A DNA stretch of 64,000 nt from Ceratotherium simum simum (taxonomy: Eukaryota; Chordata; Mammalia; Perissodactyla; Rhinocerotidae). A model generated the notes under the pieces. That model was not told the DNA's origin. It did no database searches and saw nothing but the letters and a program-made list of their open reading frames with translations. Position numbers and translations under genes: made by a program. Numbering within the stretch: the first letter of the stretch is position 1; the number at the start of each line of letters is the position of its first letter. This document shows, piece by piece, positions 22,426 through 32,994 of the stretch. The stretch is from positions 19,781,778 to 19,845,777 of the forward strand of contig NW_004454181.1 of the NCBI RefSeq assembly GCF_000283155.1. Direction: 5' to 3'.

Positions 22426-22432
22426 ATAGTAG

Positions 22433-22492
22433 CAGGTGCTCAAGTCATAGTAACTACCCAATAAATATTTGTTAATTCAATAACGAATAATG
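22433..22492 (+). repeat. LINE-2 terminal piece (right part)
   Basis: Completes the L2: 'caggtgctcaagtcatagta', 'acccaataaatatttgttaa'. Confidence 0.8.
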
Positions 22493-23444
22493 AACAGATT
22501 GCTGCTTAAAAGATGCACTGGGAGGTCTGAGGCCCTTGTGTTTGTTGAGGATTGGGGAGAAAGTCACCAAAATGGCAACTCCATTGGTGCGTAATATCAG
22601 CATCACCTAGCAAACCAAAGCGGTGATGAATACCAAAGAAACAGCCCTCATGAGCTGTGCTTGTTATACCAGAAGCTGCTGCATCTTTCTTGCTGTTTGG
22701 AAATGCTGGCAGGCAACATCTCTGCTCCTGACTAAGCAAGAGCAGGTTTAAATATAGATGAAGGCTCTAAAAATGCTGCTGTTGAGGCTGTAACAGGTGA
22801 TGGTATTATACATTTTTTTCGTAGGTAAGCACATTACAAAGCCTTTGAAAGTTGAGCCTGAACCAAGACTACCCTTGAGTGTTTATCCCCAAGAGTTTTT
22901 AATCTGATGCTGGGGACCATTGTCATTTACTGAAGGATTTGTCTATTTGCTATGAATGTCAAGAGACTGAGAACTTGTCTATTTACCATGAATGTCAAGA
23001 GACTGACATTCATAAAGATGAACAAATACCTTTTACCTACAGAGGCTGTGCCTTTGAGGAGGTCATCTGGGGCTGATGGCAAGTGAACAGCGTAAAAGAA
23101 ATTCTTGGAGGATTCTTTTGTCCTCAAAGAACAAGGAAAATGGCAAAATAGGGATTTTGCTGACCTCCTAAAAGGATTTAACATTTGGAGAGTTACTTGC
23201 TCAACACTTAGTCAACAATATGGACAGGGGACATTTACACAGACCAGAGCAGAGCACACGTCAGCAGGAGTGATAAACATGAAGGAGAAGATGGGGGCCC
23301 TGTCCTTGGAGAGCGGATACTTTAGTTAGGAAGGTCAAACACTCAAATAATGTCTCAGTGATGCTTCCAAAACAACTAATGCACCAGGGCAGTGAAGAGT
23401 GTGCAAACTGAATGGGGCAATGTAAAAAGAACAAATTTCACTGG
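22493..23444. other. Unassigned stretch with a short tandem duplication
   Basis: No interspersed repeat named. The only structure is the duplication and hairpin at 22939-23013. Confidence 0.4.
22939..23013. repeat. 36-bp tandem duplication with hairpin
   Basis: A 32-bp core at 22939-22970 recurs at 22975-23006 with two mismatches (period 36). The second unit runs into a perfect stem: ATGAATGTC (22988-22996), an 8-nt loop, then GACATTCAT (23005-23013). Confidence 0.9.
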
Positions 23445-23735
23445 GACCAGTTTAGACACTCACTGACCACTGTGTGTGCTAAGAGGCTGGAGATGGAAAC
23501 ACAAATGTGATTTTCCATTCCTCAAGGAGCTTAAAAATTGGGTGTGGAGACAGACATGTAATCCTAGATGGGATAGGTGCTAAGACACAGGTAACCCAGG
23601 GTTCTGGAGGTGCAGAGGATGGGGACTAACTTGGACTGTGGTCATCAGGGAAGGCTTCCCAGAGCTGAACCTTAGAGCAAAAGAAAGGTGTCAGTGGTGC
23701 TGGTGGGAGGGATGTAAAAGTGAAGAAGGTGTATT
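23445..23735 (-). repeat. LINE-2-like fragment
   Basis: Antisense L2 style: 'ctcaaggagcttaaaaattg', 'gagacagacatgtaatccta', 'catcagggaaggcttcccag'. Confidence 0.6.
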
Positions 23736-23736
23736 T

Positions 23737-23825
23737 CAGATCACACAGGTAATCAGTAGTAATGCTAGGATTTTAACCCAGGTCTATTTGGCTCCAAATC
23801 CCCTATATTTTCCACTATAAGGGGC
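23737..23825 (-). repeat. MIR SINE, 5' part
   Basis: Antisense MIR head: 'tcacacaggtaatcagtagt', 'attttaacccaggtctattt', 'ggctccaaatcccctatatt'. Confidence 0.65.
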
Positions 23826-23984
23826 AATCTTCCAAGTCATTAAATATTATTGAGTATTTGCTATATAGGTCTTATGCCATTAGGCTTGGCTCCTACCCCT
23901 TAGATGTACTAATCTTGACCCTTATTTACATAAGAGCTTATATGATTGACCCAATGTGATAACTTCAGGTGGTACTGTTTGTTG

Positions 23985-24055
23985 CTGAAGCTTGAAATCT
24001 GGCATACAGTAAGCATTCAATAAATATTTGATGAATAAATTGAATGAACACATCA
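23985..24055 (+). repeat. LINE-2 3' terminus
   Basis: Carries 'ctggcatacagtaagcattc', 'aataaatatttgatgaataa' and 'attgaatgaa', a plain L2 3' end. An antisense L2/MIR-like word (about 23840-23880) lies upstream. Confidence 0.7.
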
Positions 24056-24274
24056 AGGATTGTATACCTCCGTGAATAGGTGATGAGAATGTAGACACAG
24101 ACTGGAATAGAGGACGAAGGACACAGAAGAGATAGTCTGGAATAGAATTTTGAGAGAAAAGTGGACTATTAAATGGCAAATAGAAATCAATAAAAACAAA
24201 TACAAGGGCAAGGAAGAAAAAGTGACTAGGTTAGCCATCGTATTCTCACAGCTTCAGTCAATGACAGCCATAAT

Positions 24275-24530
24275 ATCAATACCACTGCCATACCCAGCAT
24301 GGTTTACTGAACATCTACCATGTGCCAGGTTTCATATTATGCCTTTTTGTACATATGGCTAATCCTTACTACAGACTCACAGGTCAGGTGATATGATTTC
24401 CATTGTACAGTTGATGAAATCACATAAGAAAGGTTTGTGACTTGGCATAGCAAAAGTTGGAAATGGGATTAAAATCCAGGTCTCTTGACGTCACGAGCCC
24501 ATGTTCTTTTCAATATTCTCCCTTCCAATG
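24275..24530 (-). repeat. MIR SINE
   Basis: Antisense MIR: 'actgaacatctaccatgtgc', 'catatggctaatccttacta', 'gattaaaatccaggtctctt', 'ccatgttcttttcaatattc'. It contains TGACGTCA at 24486-24493. Confidence 0.85.
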
Positions 24531-24734
24531 AGCTACTAACTGTAAATATCAGCCACATGCTGTACACTCAACCCTTTTCTATGTTTACAGTATAGGTATG
24601 GTTGTACACCTAGAAACCACCTACTCTTTCATGCATTACAATCTAGATTTGATATAGACAATCATCAGTCCAATTCTCTGGGAATTTAATATTTTTAAGC
24701 CTTGCTTATAACATGTCAAGTAGCAAAAATCCAG

Positions 24735-26060
24735 TCATTTACTCATCCTAGTTGTTTGTTGACCATCTATTAAGAGCCAGGTAGTTTTCTAGGTGCTGGA
24801 GCACCTAGTAAGACCAATTCTCTGCCTTCAAGATTCTTATATTCTAGAGGATGATGGGCAGAGACAGAGACAAACAAGTAAAATAAATAAGAATTTCAGG
24901 TAGTGATGAACCTGTAAGAGAATGAGAGCAAGTCCTGGGACAGTGCTTGACTGGGGGGAGGGAGGGGCTAGTAAAAGTAAGACCCTCTTCCCTGAGCCAT
25001 GGCCTGAGTGGCGAGATGAGCCAGGGTGGGCATATCTGGGGAATCATGTTCCTTGAGAGGAGAGCAGGCACAAAGACCCTCAGATGGGAATAAGCACAGT
25101 GAGTGTAATAAACAGAAAGACATCATGTGACTTGATTCTAGTGGGTGAGAAGAGTTGGAGGAGGAGTTGAGAGCTGAGGCTGGTAGTCAGGGGACAAACC
25201 GAATATGACCTTGTAGAGCATGGTAAGAATTTTACTTTGGTTGACATAGAAATCCATTATGCAATCAATTTTGCAAGGAAGAGAATCTCCTAACTGCTTT
25301 GTGGAATAGAGATTCTAGAGGGCAAGGTAGAAGCAGGGAGAGCAGTGAAGAGCTGTTGCCTCTCTCCAGGTATAAGGTGATGGTGGCATTGGCAAAGAGG
25401 GGAGAAGCAGAGAGAGTGAGAAGTGGCAAAATTTTGGAGTATATTTTAGATGTAGAGTTGATGGGACTTGCTGAGGGAGCGACTGTGGGGTCAGAAAAAG
25501 AAAAGAATCAAGTATAATTCCTAGGTTTTTAGCCCAAGCAACTGAATGAATGAAGTGTCATTTCCTGAGATGGGAGAGAAAGAAGAGGCATAGGTTGGGT
25601 TTGGGGGTGGGGTGGGGAATTAAGATATCTTTAATTCATGCTGTGTATGAAGTAATGTGTATTAGACACATAAGTAGAGGTGTCACATAAGCAGTAGGAT
25701 TCAAGAATGTGTGGCTCCAGGGGAAGTCAGGGCTGAAAATAATAATGAAGACATCAGCACCATACTGAGATGTAAAGCCTTGGGTCCAGAAATAATCACC
25801 AGGAGAGTGTGTGAATAAGGAGAGGAGGACTGAAGCCTGAACCTTTGGATACGCTATCACATGGAGGCTGGCTGAGAAGGACTGGTGTAGGTAAAAGGAA
25901 GATGAGTGGAGTGTAGGCTCATGGAAATCTGGAGATGAAAACATTTCAAGATGAAGGTGGAGTTGATTGGTATGAAATACAACTGAGAGGCCAAATAAAA
26001 TGAGAATAGGGAATTTGCCATTGAATACGGCACCGAGGTTACTGGTAGGTTAGTAGATTG
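24735..26060 (-). repeat. LINE-2, long antisense copy with decayed reverse transcriptase
   Basis: About 1.3 kb of antisense L2 starting at the 3' side ('gttttctaggtgctggagca', 'agattcttatattctagagg') and running into coding sequence. A minus-strand frame at 25636-25944 retains the L2 reverse-transcriptase pattern 'LFTHSPGD', then a Y-G-A-D-V string where the family has the catalytic Y-A-D-D box, then 'FSPDF'. The active-site box is therefore broken, and stops and frame changes occur on both sides. This is a dead LINE, not a gene. Confidence 0.85.
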
Positions 26061-26124
26061 TATCCAGCACAAGGATCTCTGGCTGTGGGGGTGAGTGGGG
26101 GCTGAAATCCAGCCTATGCATCCA

Positions 26125-26530
26125 TTCACCAACACCCTGTTATTCCTTTCCGCCTCAGGTACTTCATACCTGCTGTTTCCTCTACCTGGAACACTCTCCT
26201 ATCATTTACCTCTTCTCCTCAGCCCTCTCCTCTAAACCTAATTAATTTCTTCTCATTTCTTTAAGCCTCAGCTTAAACAGTTTGCTTTCTCCTGGAAGCC
26301 TTTCCTGACTGCCCAAACGTCTGTGTTTCTCATTAATAACAGCAGAAATGGAGTTAAATCATTTATTGGATGATTAATCCTTCCTGACCTGACTCCCTTG
26401 TTACTGTCTAAGTTCTGGGTAGATGAACGTCTGGCTTGTTCATCTCATGATCTCCCAGTGCCTAACACGGTGCCTGACACACAGGAGACTCTCAACACCT
26501 CTTTGTTGAATGAATGAATGAATGAATGAT
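26125..26530 (+). repeat. LINE-2 3' region, sense copy
   Basis: Sense L2: 'ttcctctacctggaacactc', 'cctggaagcctttcctgact', 'gtgcctaacacggtgcctga', 'tttgttgaatgaatgaatga'. It lies directly beside the antisense L2 and ends in the (TGAA)n tail. Confidence 0.9.
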
Positions 26531-27453
26531 GAGGCCTTATGAAGCCTTCCTTGCTCCCTTCAGCACTGGATTGCTGGACCTAGAATCTTGCCTCACATGC
26601 TGTTCAGCATCAGGTAGACTGATGTGGTCACTGGAACTTCTGACTCACGTCCTCACCCTTCATCTCCCTAGTCTCACTCTTTGCCTCCAGCCCCCAGGTC
26701 TATCACCTCCTTGGCAAGGTGAAGGCTCTAGATTGCAGTACTTGGGACTCCTTCTACTCCTATATCTTTTTTAGCATCTGGGATAAAGTTAAGACCCATT
26801 ACTTGTATACTCATGTTGCCTAGCAACCCTGCCACATCCATGATGGAGACATACAGATCACCTAGAATAAGTTATAATTCCTGTCAATACCTAGTGAAAT
26901 CCGAGGGGAGAGAAGTGGCAATTGGTCTTATGAGGCAGTAGATCTTAGCCTTTTTTCTTCCCTTACATTCATGATGTTCACTTATAACGTATTCCCAAAG
27001 GCTAGCCATATCTTGACCCTCAAAAGCCTTCTCCGCTCCACAAAGTAAAAGAGTATGAGGAAATACAAGTATTTAAATAGACACAAGTTAACAGTGGATC
27101 AGTAAAGATCATAAATATAGTAGGTTGAGGGTTAGTGAAATTCCTGGTAAACTAGAAGCAACTCCACACTTTTCTCTCCTATTCAAGAAAGTATAGTATT
27201 GTACATGAAGGACAGTGATAGAATCCTCATAGTAGCCTTGACTTGATTATAGTCAACATAAAAATGTCTATAATAAACACAAAAAGTCTTGGTTTCATCA
27301 TGATGGAAAAAAATAGGTCTTTATTTTTCCTCAATACAAAGATTCCTATTTTGATAACTATCTTATTATACTTTTCATGAACTTTAATTTTTAACAATAT
27401 CAAACGCTGTAGTAGGAGTACTGACTTTAATATGCAAATAAATGAAAACAATG
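26531..27453. other. Unassigned stretch
   Basis: No gene or named repeat. Strongly AT-rich from about 27200 onward. Confidence 0.4.
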
Positions 27454-27458
27454 GCTCC

Positions 27459-27959
27459 TGTGATGGTGAATTTTATGTGTCAACTTGACCAGGCTATGGG
27501 GTGCCTAGACATTTGGTAGACACACCCACATTATTCTGGGTGTGTCTATGAAGGTGTTTTGGAAGAGATTATCATTTGAATCTGTAGACTGAGTAAAGCA
27601 GATTTCCCCCTCTAATGTGGGTGGGTTCCACCCATCCAATTAAAGACCTGAATAGAACAAAAAGGCTGAGTAAAAGGGGTCTTCCTCTGCCTAACTGTTT
27701 GAGATGGACATTGGTCTTCTCTTGCACTTGGATTGGAATTTACATCATTGGCTGTCTTGGTTCTCAGGCCTTTGGACTCAGATTGGAACTACACCATCAG
27801 CTCCCCTGAGTCTCCAGCTTGCCAACTGCAGATCTTGGGACTTCTCAGCCTCCATAATTGTGTGAGCCAATTTCTTATAATAAATCTTTATTAATAAATA
27901 TAATATTTTACATGTATATATCTCCTATTGGTTCTGTTTCTCTGGATAACACTAATACA
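27459..27959 (+). repeat. Solo ERVL-type LTR (MLT2 class) with intact TSD
   Basis: Complete 501-bp LTR from 'tgtgatggtgaattttatgt' to 'ctctggataacactaataca'. It has 'gtagactgagtaaagcagat', 'aatgtgggtgggttccaccc', 'ctccataattgtgtgagcca', an AATAAA signal near 27881 and 'tcctattggttctgtttctc'. It is flanked by a perfect 5-bp duplication GCTCC (27454-27458 and 27960-27964). There is no internal or coding region, so it is a solo LTR. MLT2 is assigned from memory. Confidence 0.92.
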
Positions 27960-28129
27960 GCTCCTTATATCCTTGAGTTGCACCATGGTGATTCCAAGGA
28001 TTTTCAAAAACTTTAGCCAGGTGGGTTTTGCATGAAGATACTAGTTTAGTGGTTGAGGAAAATCAAAAGTTGATGATTTGAGTATCACATGGGGAAAGCC
28101 AAGAGCAGCTCTTCCTTTCGTGCTCTAGC

Positions 28130-28318
28130 CAGTGGTTCTCAAAGTGTGGTCCTGATCAGCAGCAATAGCAACACTTTGGAACATATTAGAAACACAAGTT
28201 ATTAGAACTCACCCCAGATATACTGAATCAGAAACTCTGGGGTGGAATCCAGAAATCTGTGTTTTAATAAGGGCTTCAGGTGGTTTTAACACATTCTGCA
28301 GTTTGCAGAGAACCGCTA
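28130..28318 (+). repeat. MER5-type hAT element, both ends present
   Basis: Left terminus 'cagtggttctcaaagtgtgg', centre 'tcagaaactctggggtggaa', right terminus 'gcagagaaccgcta'. Both flanks contain a TCTAG core, as expected for the hAT target preference, though the 8-mers are no longer identical. Confidence 0.88.
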
Positions 28319-28383
28319 ATCTAGAATCTCGACATGATTCCTCACTAAGGAGAGAATGAATAGATTTAAAATATGGGACCAAG

Positions 28384-28385
<2 letters not shown>

Positions 28386-28421
<36 letters not shown>
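28386..28421. repeat. Pure 36-nt A homopolymer
   Basis: Thirty-six uninterrupted A residues flanked by GAT on each side. No SINE or processed transcript is recognisable directly upstream. Confidence 0.97.
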
Positions 28422-28423
<2 letters not shown>

Positions 28424-29109
28424 TCAATGATTCCAAATCCACCAAGACACTGAAGAAAATGCAGCCACCACTTTGCAAACAGTCGTCAAAAGTCAATGGG
28501 TGGTGGCAGGAATAAGTGGGTTTCAACACTTTCCTTCTAAAGCCAAGGGTACAATTTCTCCAAATACCAAGATTGAAGTAAATCAAAAGTCAAACTATAA
28601 AATATGAAACATAAAAAAGGAAAGCTGGCTTCTACACATTGTGTAACTAAATCTATTCAAAACAAAGCTTTGATAATTGGCAGCTGGCACTGAATTCATC
28701 AGAAGATGACTGCCGGAAGATTCCCACCAACATACTAGTTAAAAATTATATATAATATGCTCATATATAAACTTGTTATTGAGAAGCGTGAGAACATCAA
28801 GTAAAGCATAGTTTTTGAATTCTCCCCCAAGAAAGTTGGGGCAGCTCAGAAGAACTAAGATGGTTCCCAGAGAGATTAGGATGCAAGGAGAAATCCCTTA
28901 GTCTTCACTCCCACTCCATCCCTCCCCACATGACACTTGGCAGCACAGGCTGAAGACAGAGCCCTGAACCAGGCTATGGGAGCAACCAAAAGAAGCAGGA
29001 GGCTTGACCCCTGGTCCTAGAAGAACAGGCAGTCAAATGAGAGAGATCAGGCCAATATTTTGAAAACCTCCCAAGGGCAAATCACCTGAATTCATTGGAA
29101 CACTGAGGT
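28422..29109. other. Unassigned stretch
   Basis: No gene or named repeat. Confidence 0.35.
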
Positions 29110-29830
29110 AGCAAGTAACAAAAACTAATTCCTGGCTAGTTTAAAGCAAAAAAGAGGGTCTGCCCTGTGGCCTGGTAGTTAAGTTCAGCGTGCACCGCCT
29201 CTGCAGCCCTGGTTCACGGGTTCAGATCCTGGGCGCAGACCTACATCTCTTGTCAGCCATGCTATGGCGGCAACCCATATACAAACTATGGGAAGACTGG
29301 CACAGGTGTTAGCTCACGGAGAATCTTTCTCAAGCAAAAAGAGGAAGATTGACAACAGATATTAGCTTAGGGTGAATCTTTCCCACCAAAAAAAAAAAAA
29401 AGGTGAAAAAGAAAATTTATTATGGGATATAGAAGTGTTTCATAGAAATCCAGAGCAGGAATTGATTGAATCTTAAGCTTCAAATAGAACTAGGAAGTTG
29501 AAAGGAATGCTCGCCATCTCTCCCTTTCTCTCAACTCTGTCTCTACGTGCCTGTTTCATTCTTCACTTTCTGTGCATCTCTGGTACACATGGCTGAATTT
29601 GGCCACTCTCAGTTTGAGTCAACATGTTGACTTCTAGCCACACAGACAACCTGATTCTATTTTCTCTCAGTCCTAGTTACAGATTTCTAGGAAAGAGAAT
29701 TGCTTCACCCTGCTTGTGTCATGTCCAGCTTTGGCCCAATTTGCCAGTAAGGGTATAATCATCCATTGCAGAAATGGCTACTGGGGTCCATGCCTGTGGA
29801 AGGGGAACGGGGCAGGCAGTTTCTGGAATA
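29110..29830. repeat. Possible old interspersed repeat, family unknown (split by ERE)
   Basis: The sequence on both sides of the ERE at 29156-29405 reads as one element: 'aaaactaattcctggctagt' before it, then 'gaaaatttattatgggatat', 'aaatccagagcaggaattga', 'ctcagtcctagttacagatt', 'ggggaacggggcaggcagtt'. I have a sense of similar dispersed copies in mammals but cannot name the family. Confidence 0.4.
29156..29405 (+). repeat. ERE SINE
   Basis: Short-form ERE, more diverged than most here: 'gggtctgccctgtggcctgg', A-box region 'tagttaag', B-box 'ggttcagatcctgg', 'tcagccatgctatggcggca', and a tail of about 14 A. Flanking AAAAAGA (about 29149-29155 and 29406-29412) is a plausible but low-complexity TSD. 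Confidence 0.9.
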
Positions 29831-30015
29831 ATATGGGAGTAGATGGCTCTATGTTTAGAAAGATACCTCAAGATGACTACTACCCTACCAGAGAAGTGTA
29901 TTACCGAAGATAAACCAATTAGCTCTCCCCTCTGAAGACCTCTGAGGGCAGGGGTGATTAATGGAGCTAATCTGGAAAGGTTGCTGGGAGGAGGTGTTTG
30001 TAACATCTAATATAG

Positions 30016-30441
30016 CAATGGTTCTCAATATAGTGGTATATCGAGATGAATTGAGGAGCAAATAAGCAGTCACTCACCAAAGTTTACAACCTTTGTCATA
30101 CCTTAACTACTAAACTAGTATCATAATACACAATCCACATGGTGAAATATTACAGAAAGTCTGTGGAAAGTATAACAGTGCAACTTAAAAACATATGATA
30201 CCATTGTTTTCGATTATTTGAGTGTTAAAGCCAGAACCACACAATTCATTCCTAACAGTATTTTTTACTACAGTATTTGATATCCTTAAAAGTTAAAGTT
30301 CATGAAAAATATAGCAGGGTAGCTATCAAAATAGAGATTTTCTTATTGAGGAAAAAAAGATCTTTTTTTTCTGCACATCATAATGAAAACAAGATTTTTG
30401 ATAGATTGGTGAGATTCAATGTAAAGAAGATTGAGAGCCAC
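30016..30441. mobile_element. hAT-like non-autonomous DNA transposon, family not recognised
   Basis: The ends form decayed terminal inverted repeats: 'caatggttctcaata' on the left and 'gattgagagccac' on the right, whose reverse complement is 'gtggctctcaatc'. Flanks read TAATATAG (30008-30015) and TAATATGG (30442-30449), an 8-bp duplication with one mismatch, as hAT elements produce. The 426-bp interior is AT-rich, has no transposase-like frame and does not match the MER5 or MER20 interiors seen elsewhere in the window. Confidence 0.7.
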
Positions 30442-30449
30442 TAATATGG

Positions 30450-31254
30450 ACTACATTGAATGGGTAACTAAGGTTTGCCTGGACTTTTCCATTATCAGAA
30501 AGAGGAAAAATTGTGAATGTAGTTTTCTTGGGGCAAAAAGTATTTATATAAATTTTGACTTTTCCATGTCTTATTAGGTAATGAGTCATGTCTATTATCT
30601 GTTGTTGAAAAAAAGTATTTTTAAGTATGTATATAGAATTTACTTTCCTTTAAAATCCCACAAGGATCTTTTGGATAAATAAGTCCCTTTCATAATCCTT
30701 TTTCCTAATCATGCACATGACTTGAGTAATTCTTGATTTTTCTCTCTTATGACTCTTTTAGTTGTTTTGTGCTATGATTTATGAATATGTCTACATAAAG
30801 AGATTTAAATTGCTTCACTCTATAGTGTAACCAATCACTCCTACAAACTATCTTATAAAATAGCACCTTGAAACAAGATTAGGAACTAATCCCCCCTTGC
30901 AAGGTTCAGATTCAAAGAAGGTAATCAATTGGCAGTAGACACATAGAGGTACTTCCATCCCCCAACATGGTCTCCCTTTAACTCTATAATAGACCCTGAG
31001 ATTTCTGACTACAAATCAGGCTGATAAAAAGAAAATTATCTGGACTGGATGGCAAATTAAATCATTCTAAGTCAATAACATCTTCATCTCCATTACTTTG
31101 TCAGATTTTAATGTAACCAAAACCAGAGCTTTAAGGGAATGAGATACAGATTTGGTAAGCTAGAATTTGGAGACTTCACAAGACTTGAAAAGAACACAGA
31201 ATAGAGAATTGAGGAGCTTGTCTGCTCAACTACTTTATCAAATTCTAGGGCTCA
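30450..31254. other. Unassigned AT-rich stretch
   Basis: No gene or named repeat. Confidence 0.35.
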
Positions 31255-31365
31255 TTCTATCGTGCATTTGCTCATCAAACAGATTTATTGAGCATGTACT
31301 TTAGATGTAACACTATTCCAGGCAGTGGAACAAGAGAAATAAACTCAGCTTGGTGTGAGAGTAAC
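31255..31365 (-). repeat. LINE-2 3' end fragment
   Basis: Antisense L2: 'acagatttattgagcatgta', 'cactattccaggcagtggaa', 'caagagaaataaactc'. Confidence 0.65.
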
Positions 31366-32994
31366 ATACATTTCCTAACTTAAAATCCAGAATAACCCCA
31401 CTAGGCTAAATTGCTTCAGGGTCTAGGGAAGTTTATGTTGTTAACCAAAACAAAGGCCCCTCTTTAGGAGATCCTCATTGCTATCAGGGATGCTCTGAAC
31501 TTATAGGAGCCCAGTGCGAAATGTTTAGCGCTTAAGTGCTGGTTTATTTTGGATTGTGGGCTTGATGGTTTTTCTTGAGGAACCTTGTCTTGGATCCCAG
31601 CTGTTGGGATGAAATCCATAGAAGTAAGAGGAGTCAACTTCCCTCTTCCTCTCTCTCTTCCTGACTGAAGGACATTATGTGAACTTGGTGGGGGTGGAGG
31701 AGATGGGATCATAGGGACTCAGCAAACTCAGCAGCAGCCTCCAGTGCTTGTCTTGTTTGTTGGTCGGAAAACTGCGACTCAGATTACCATGGTTTGGGAA
31801 TTGAAATTTTGACATGAACAATTAAATTCTGTATTTATATTCCTAGCAATTTCATCTTGTCATTTGTGGTTTTCTTCAAATTACAAAACAATTAAATGAA
31901 GAATTTGGCAAAGAAATTGAACCAGATGCAAGTTTCTTGTCCCCCCTCCTCCCCCTATTTCCTTTTAATGGCAGGAAAAAGAATGTAATTTAAGTCTTCC
32001 CAGCTCTTCAGCTGTGGAACAGCTGAACAGGCATCTTGAAGGAGAAAGTGTCTCTTTCACTAAAGAGTGTGATGTAGTGTTTTATCTGCAATGTTGAAGA
32101 GGGAAGCCCTTGAAGTACAGAATTCTCTAAGAGAAATGAAACACACACATACTCCAACCACAGCATTTATTATCCTGACACTGCAATTTGGTAAACAAAA
32201 GACAAAAAAAGTGTCATTCTGGTCTACTTTTTTGTAGACAATATATATGAAGGGTTCCTTAAAAATATAATAAAGCTGAAAGCTTATTCTTAAACAAATT
32301 AAGATCTAGTATCTGAACCGGTCTAATATATGCCAAATGATATGGCTACATCCGTTTAGATAAATACTCAGAATTTTAATTCTTCTCTCCAGCTGGGTGA
32401 TGCATAAGAGTGAATGCGTTTCATATCTCTCTCACATTCTCTGTATCCATTTCGTTAGGGAGGTAGAGATCTTATTTTTGATGGATTTAGATTTACCACC
32501 TGCATAAGCTCATTGCACCTCTTAAAGATCCTTCAGTTTGTAGCACTAGCAAGGTATCTGATAAAGAGGCCCAGAAGGCTCTATAGAAAGTTGGAGGATG
32601 AACACCATGCTGCTTGGGAGCAGAGCATCTCCTATTAGGTAATCAAGTGCAGACAATTTGGAAGACAATGTATATCAACAAACCCAGAAAGTTTGGCTGT
32701 ACACTTCTAAAAGTTAAACCCAAGTGTCATGTTACGTTTTATTCTGAAAGAAGCAACAGAGCCTCTGCATAATGATATCCTATGCTGAATTAGACACAGA
32801 AAGAACTTTTCCATTTTTCCTGACCAGTAACTTAATATCAAGCAAAAAGGCTATTTGGTGAAGGAAACGCTACTTGCTTGAGTGGTTCCATTTTTGTCAC
32901 CACCACCTTCCTCCACCCCCAAACATACACACTGACTGAGAACAAAGAAAAGTAACCTTTCTGAATTTCGCTTCTCCTTCTAAGGAAGAAGGCA
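31366..32994. other. Repeat-poor stretch
   Basis: About 1.6 kb with no gene or named repeat. It is AT-rich around 31790-31930 with several ATTA-type words. No splice-bounded open exon can be argued. Confidence 0.4.

Noticed and set aside
25636..26135. Two long minus-strand frames as a host gene
   Set aside because: Explained by L2 reverse-transcriptase remnants with a defective catalytic box.
28209..28586. 125-codon minus-strand frame with a polyphenylalanine run
   Set aside because: The run is the complement of the A36 homopolymer. No real protein evidence.
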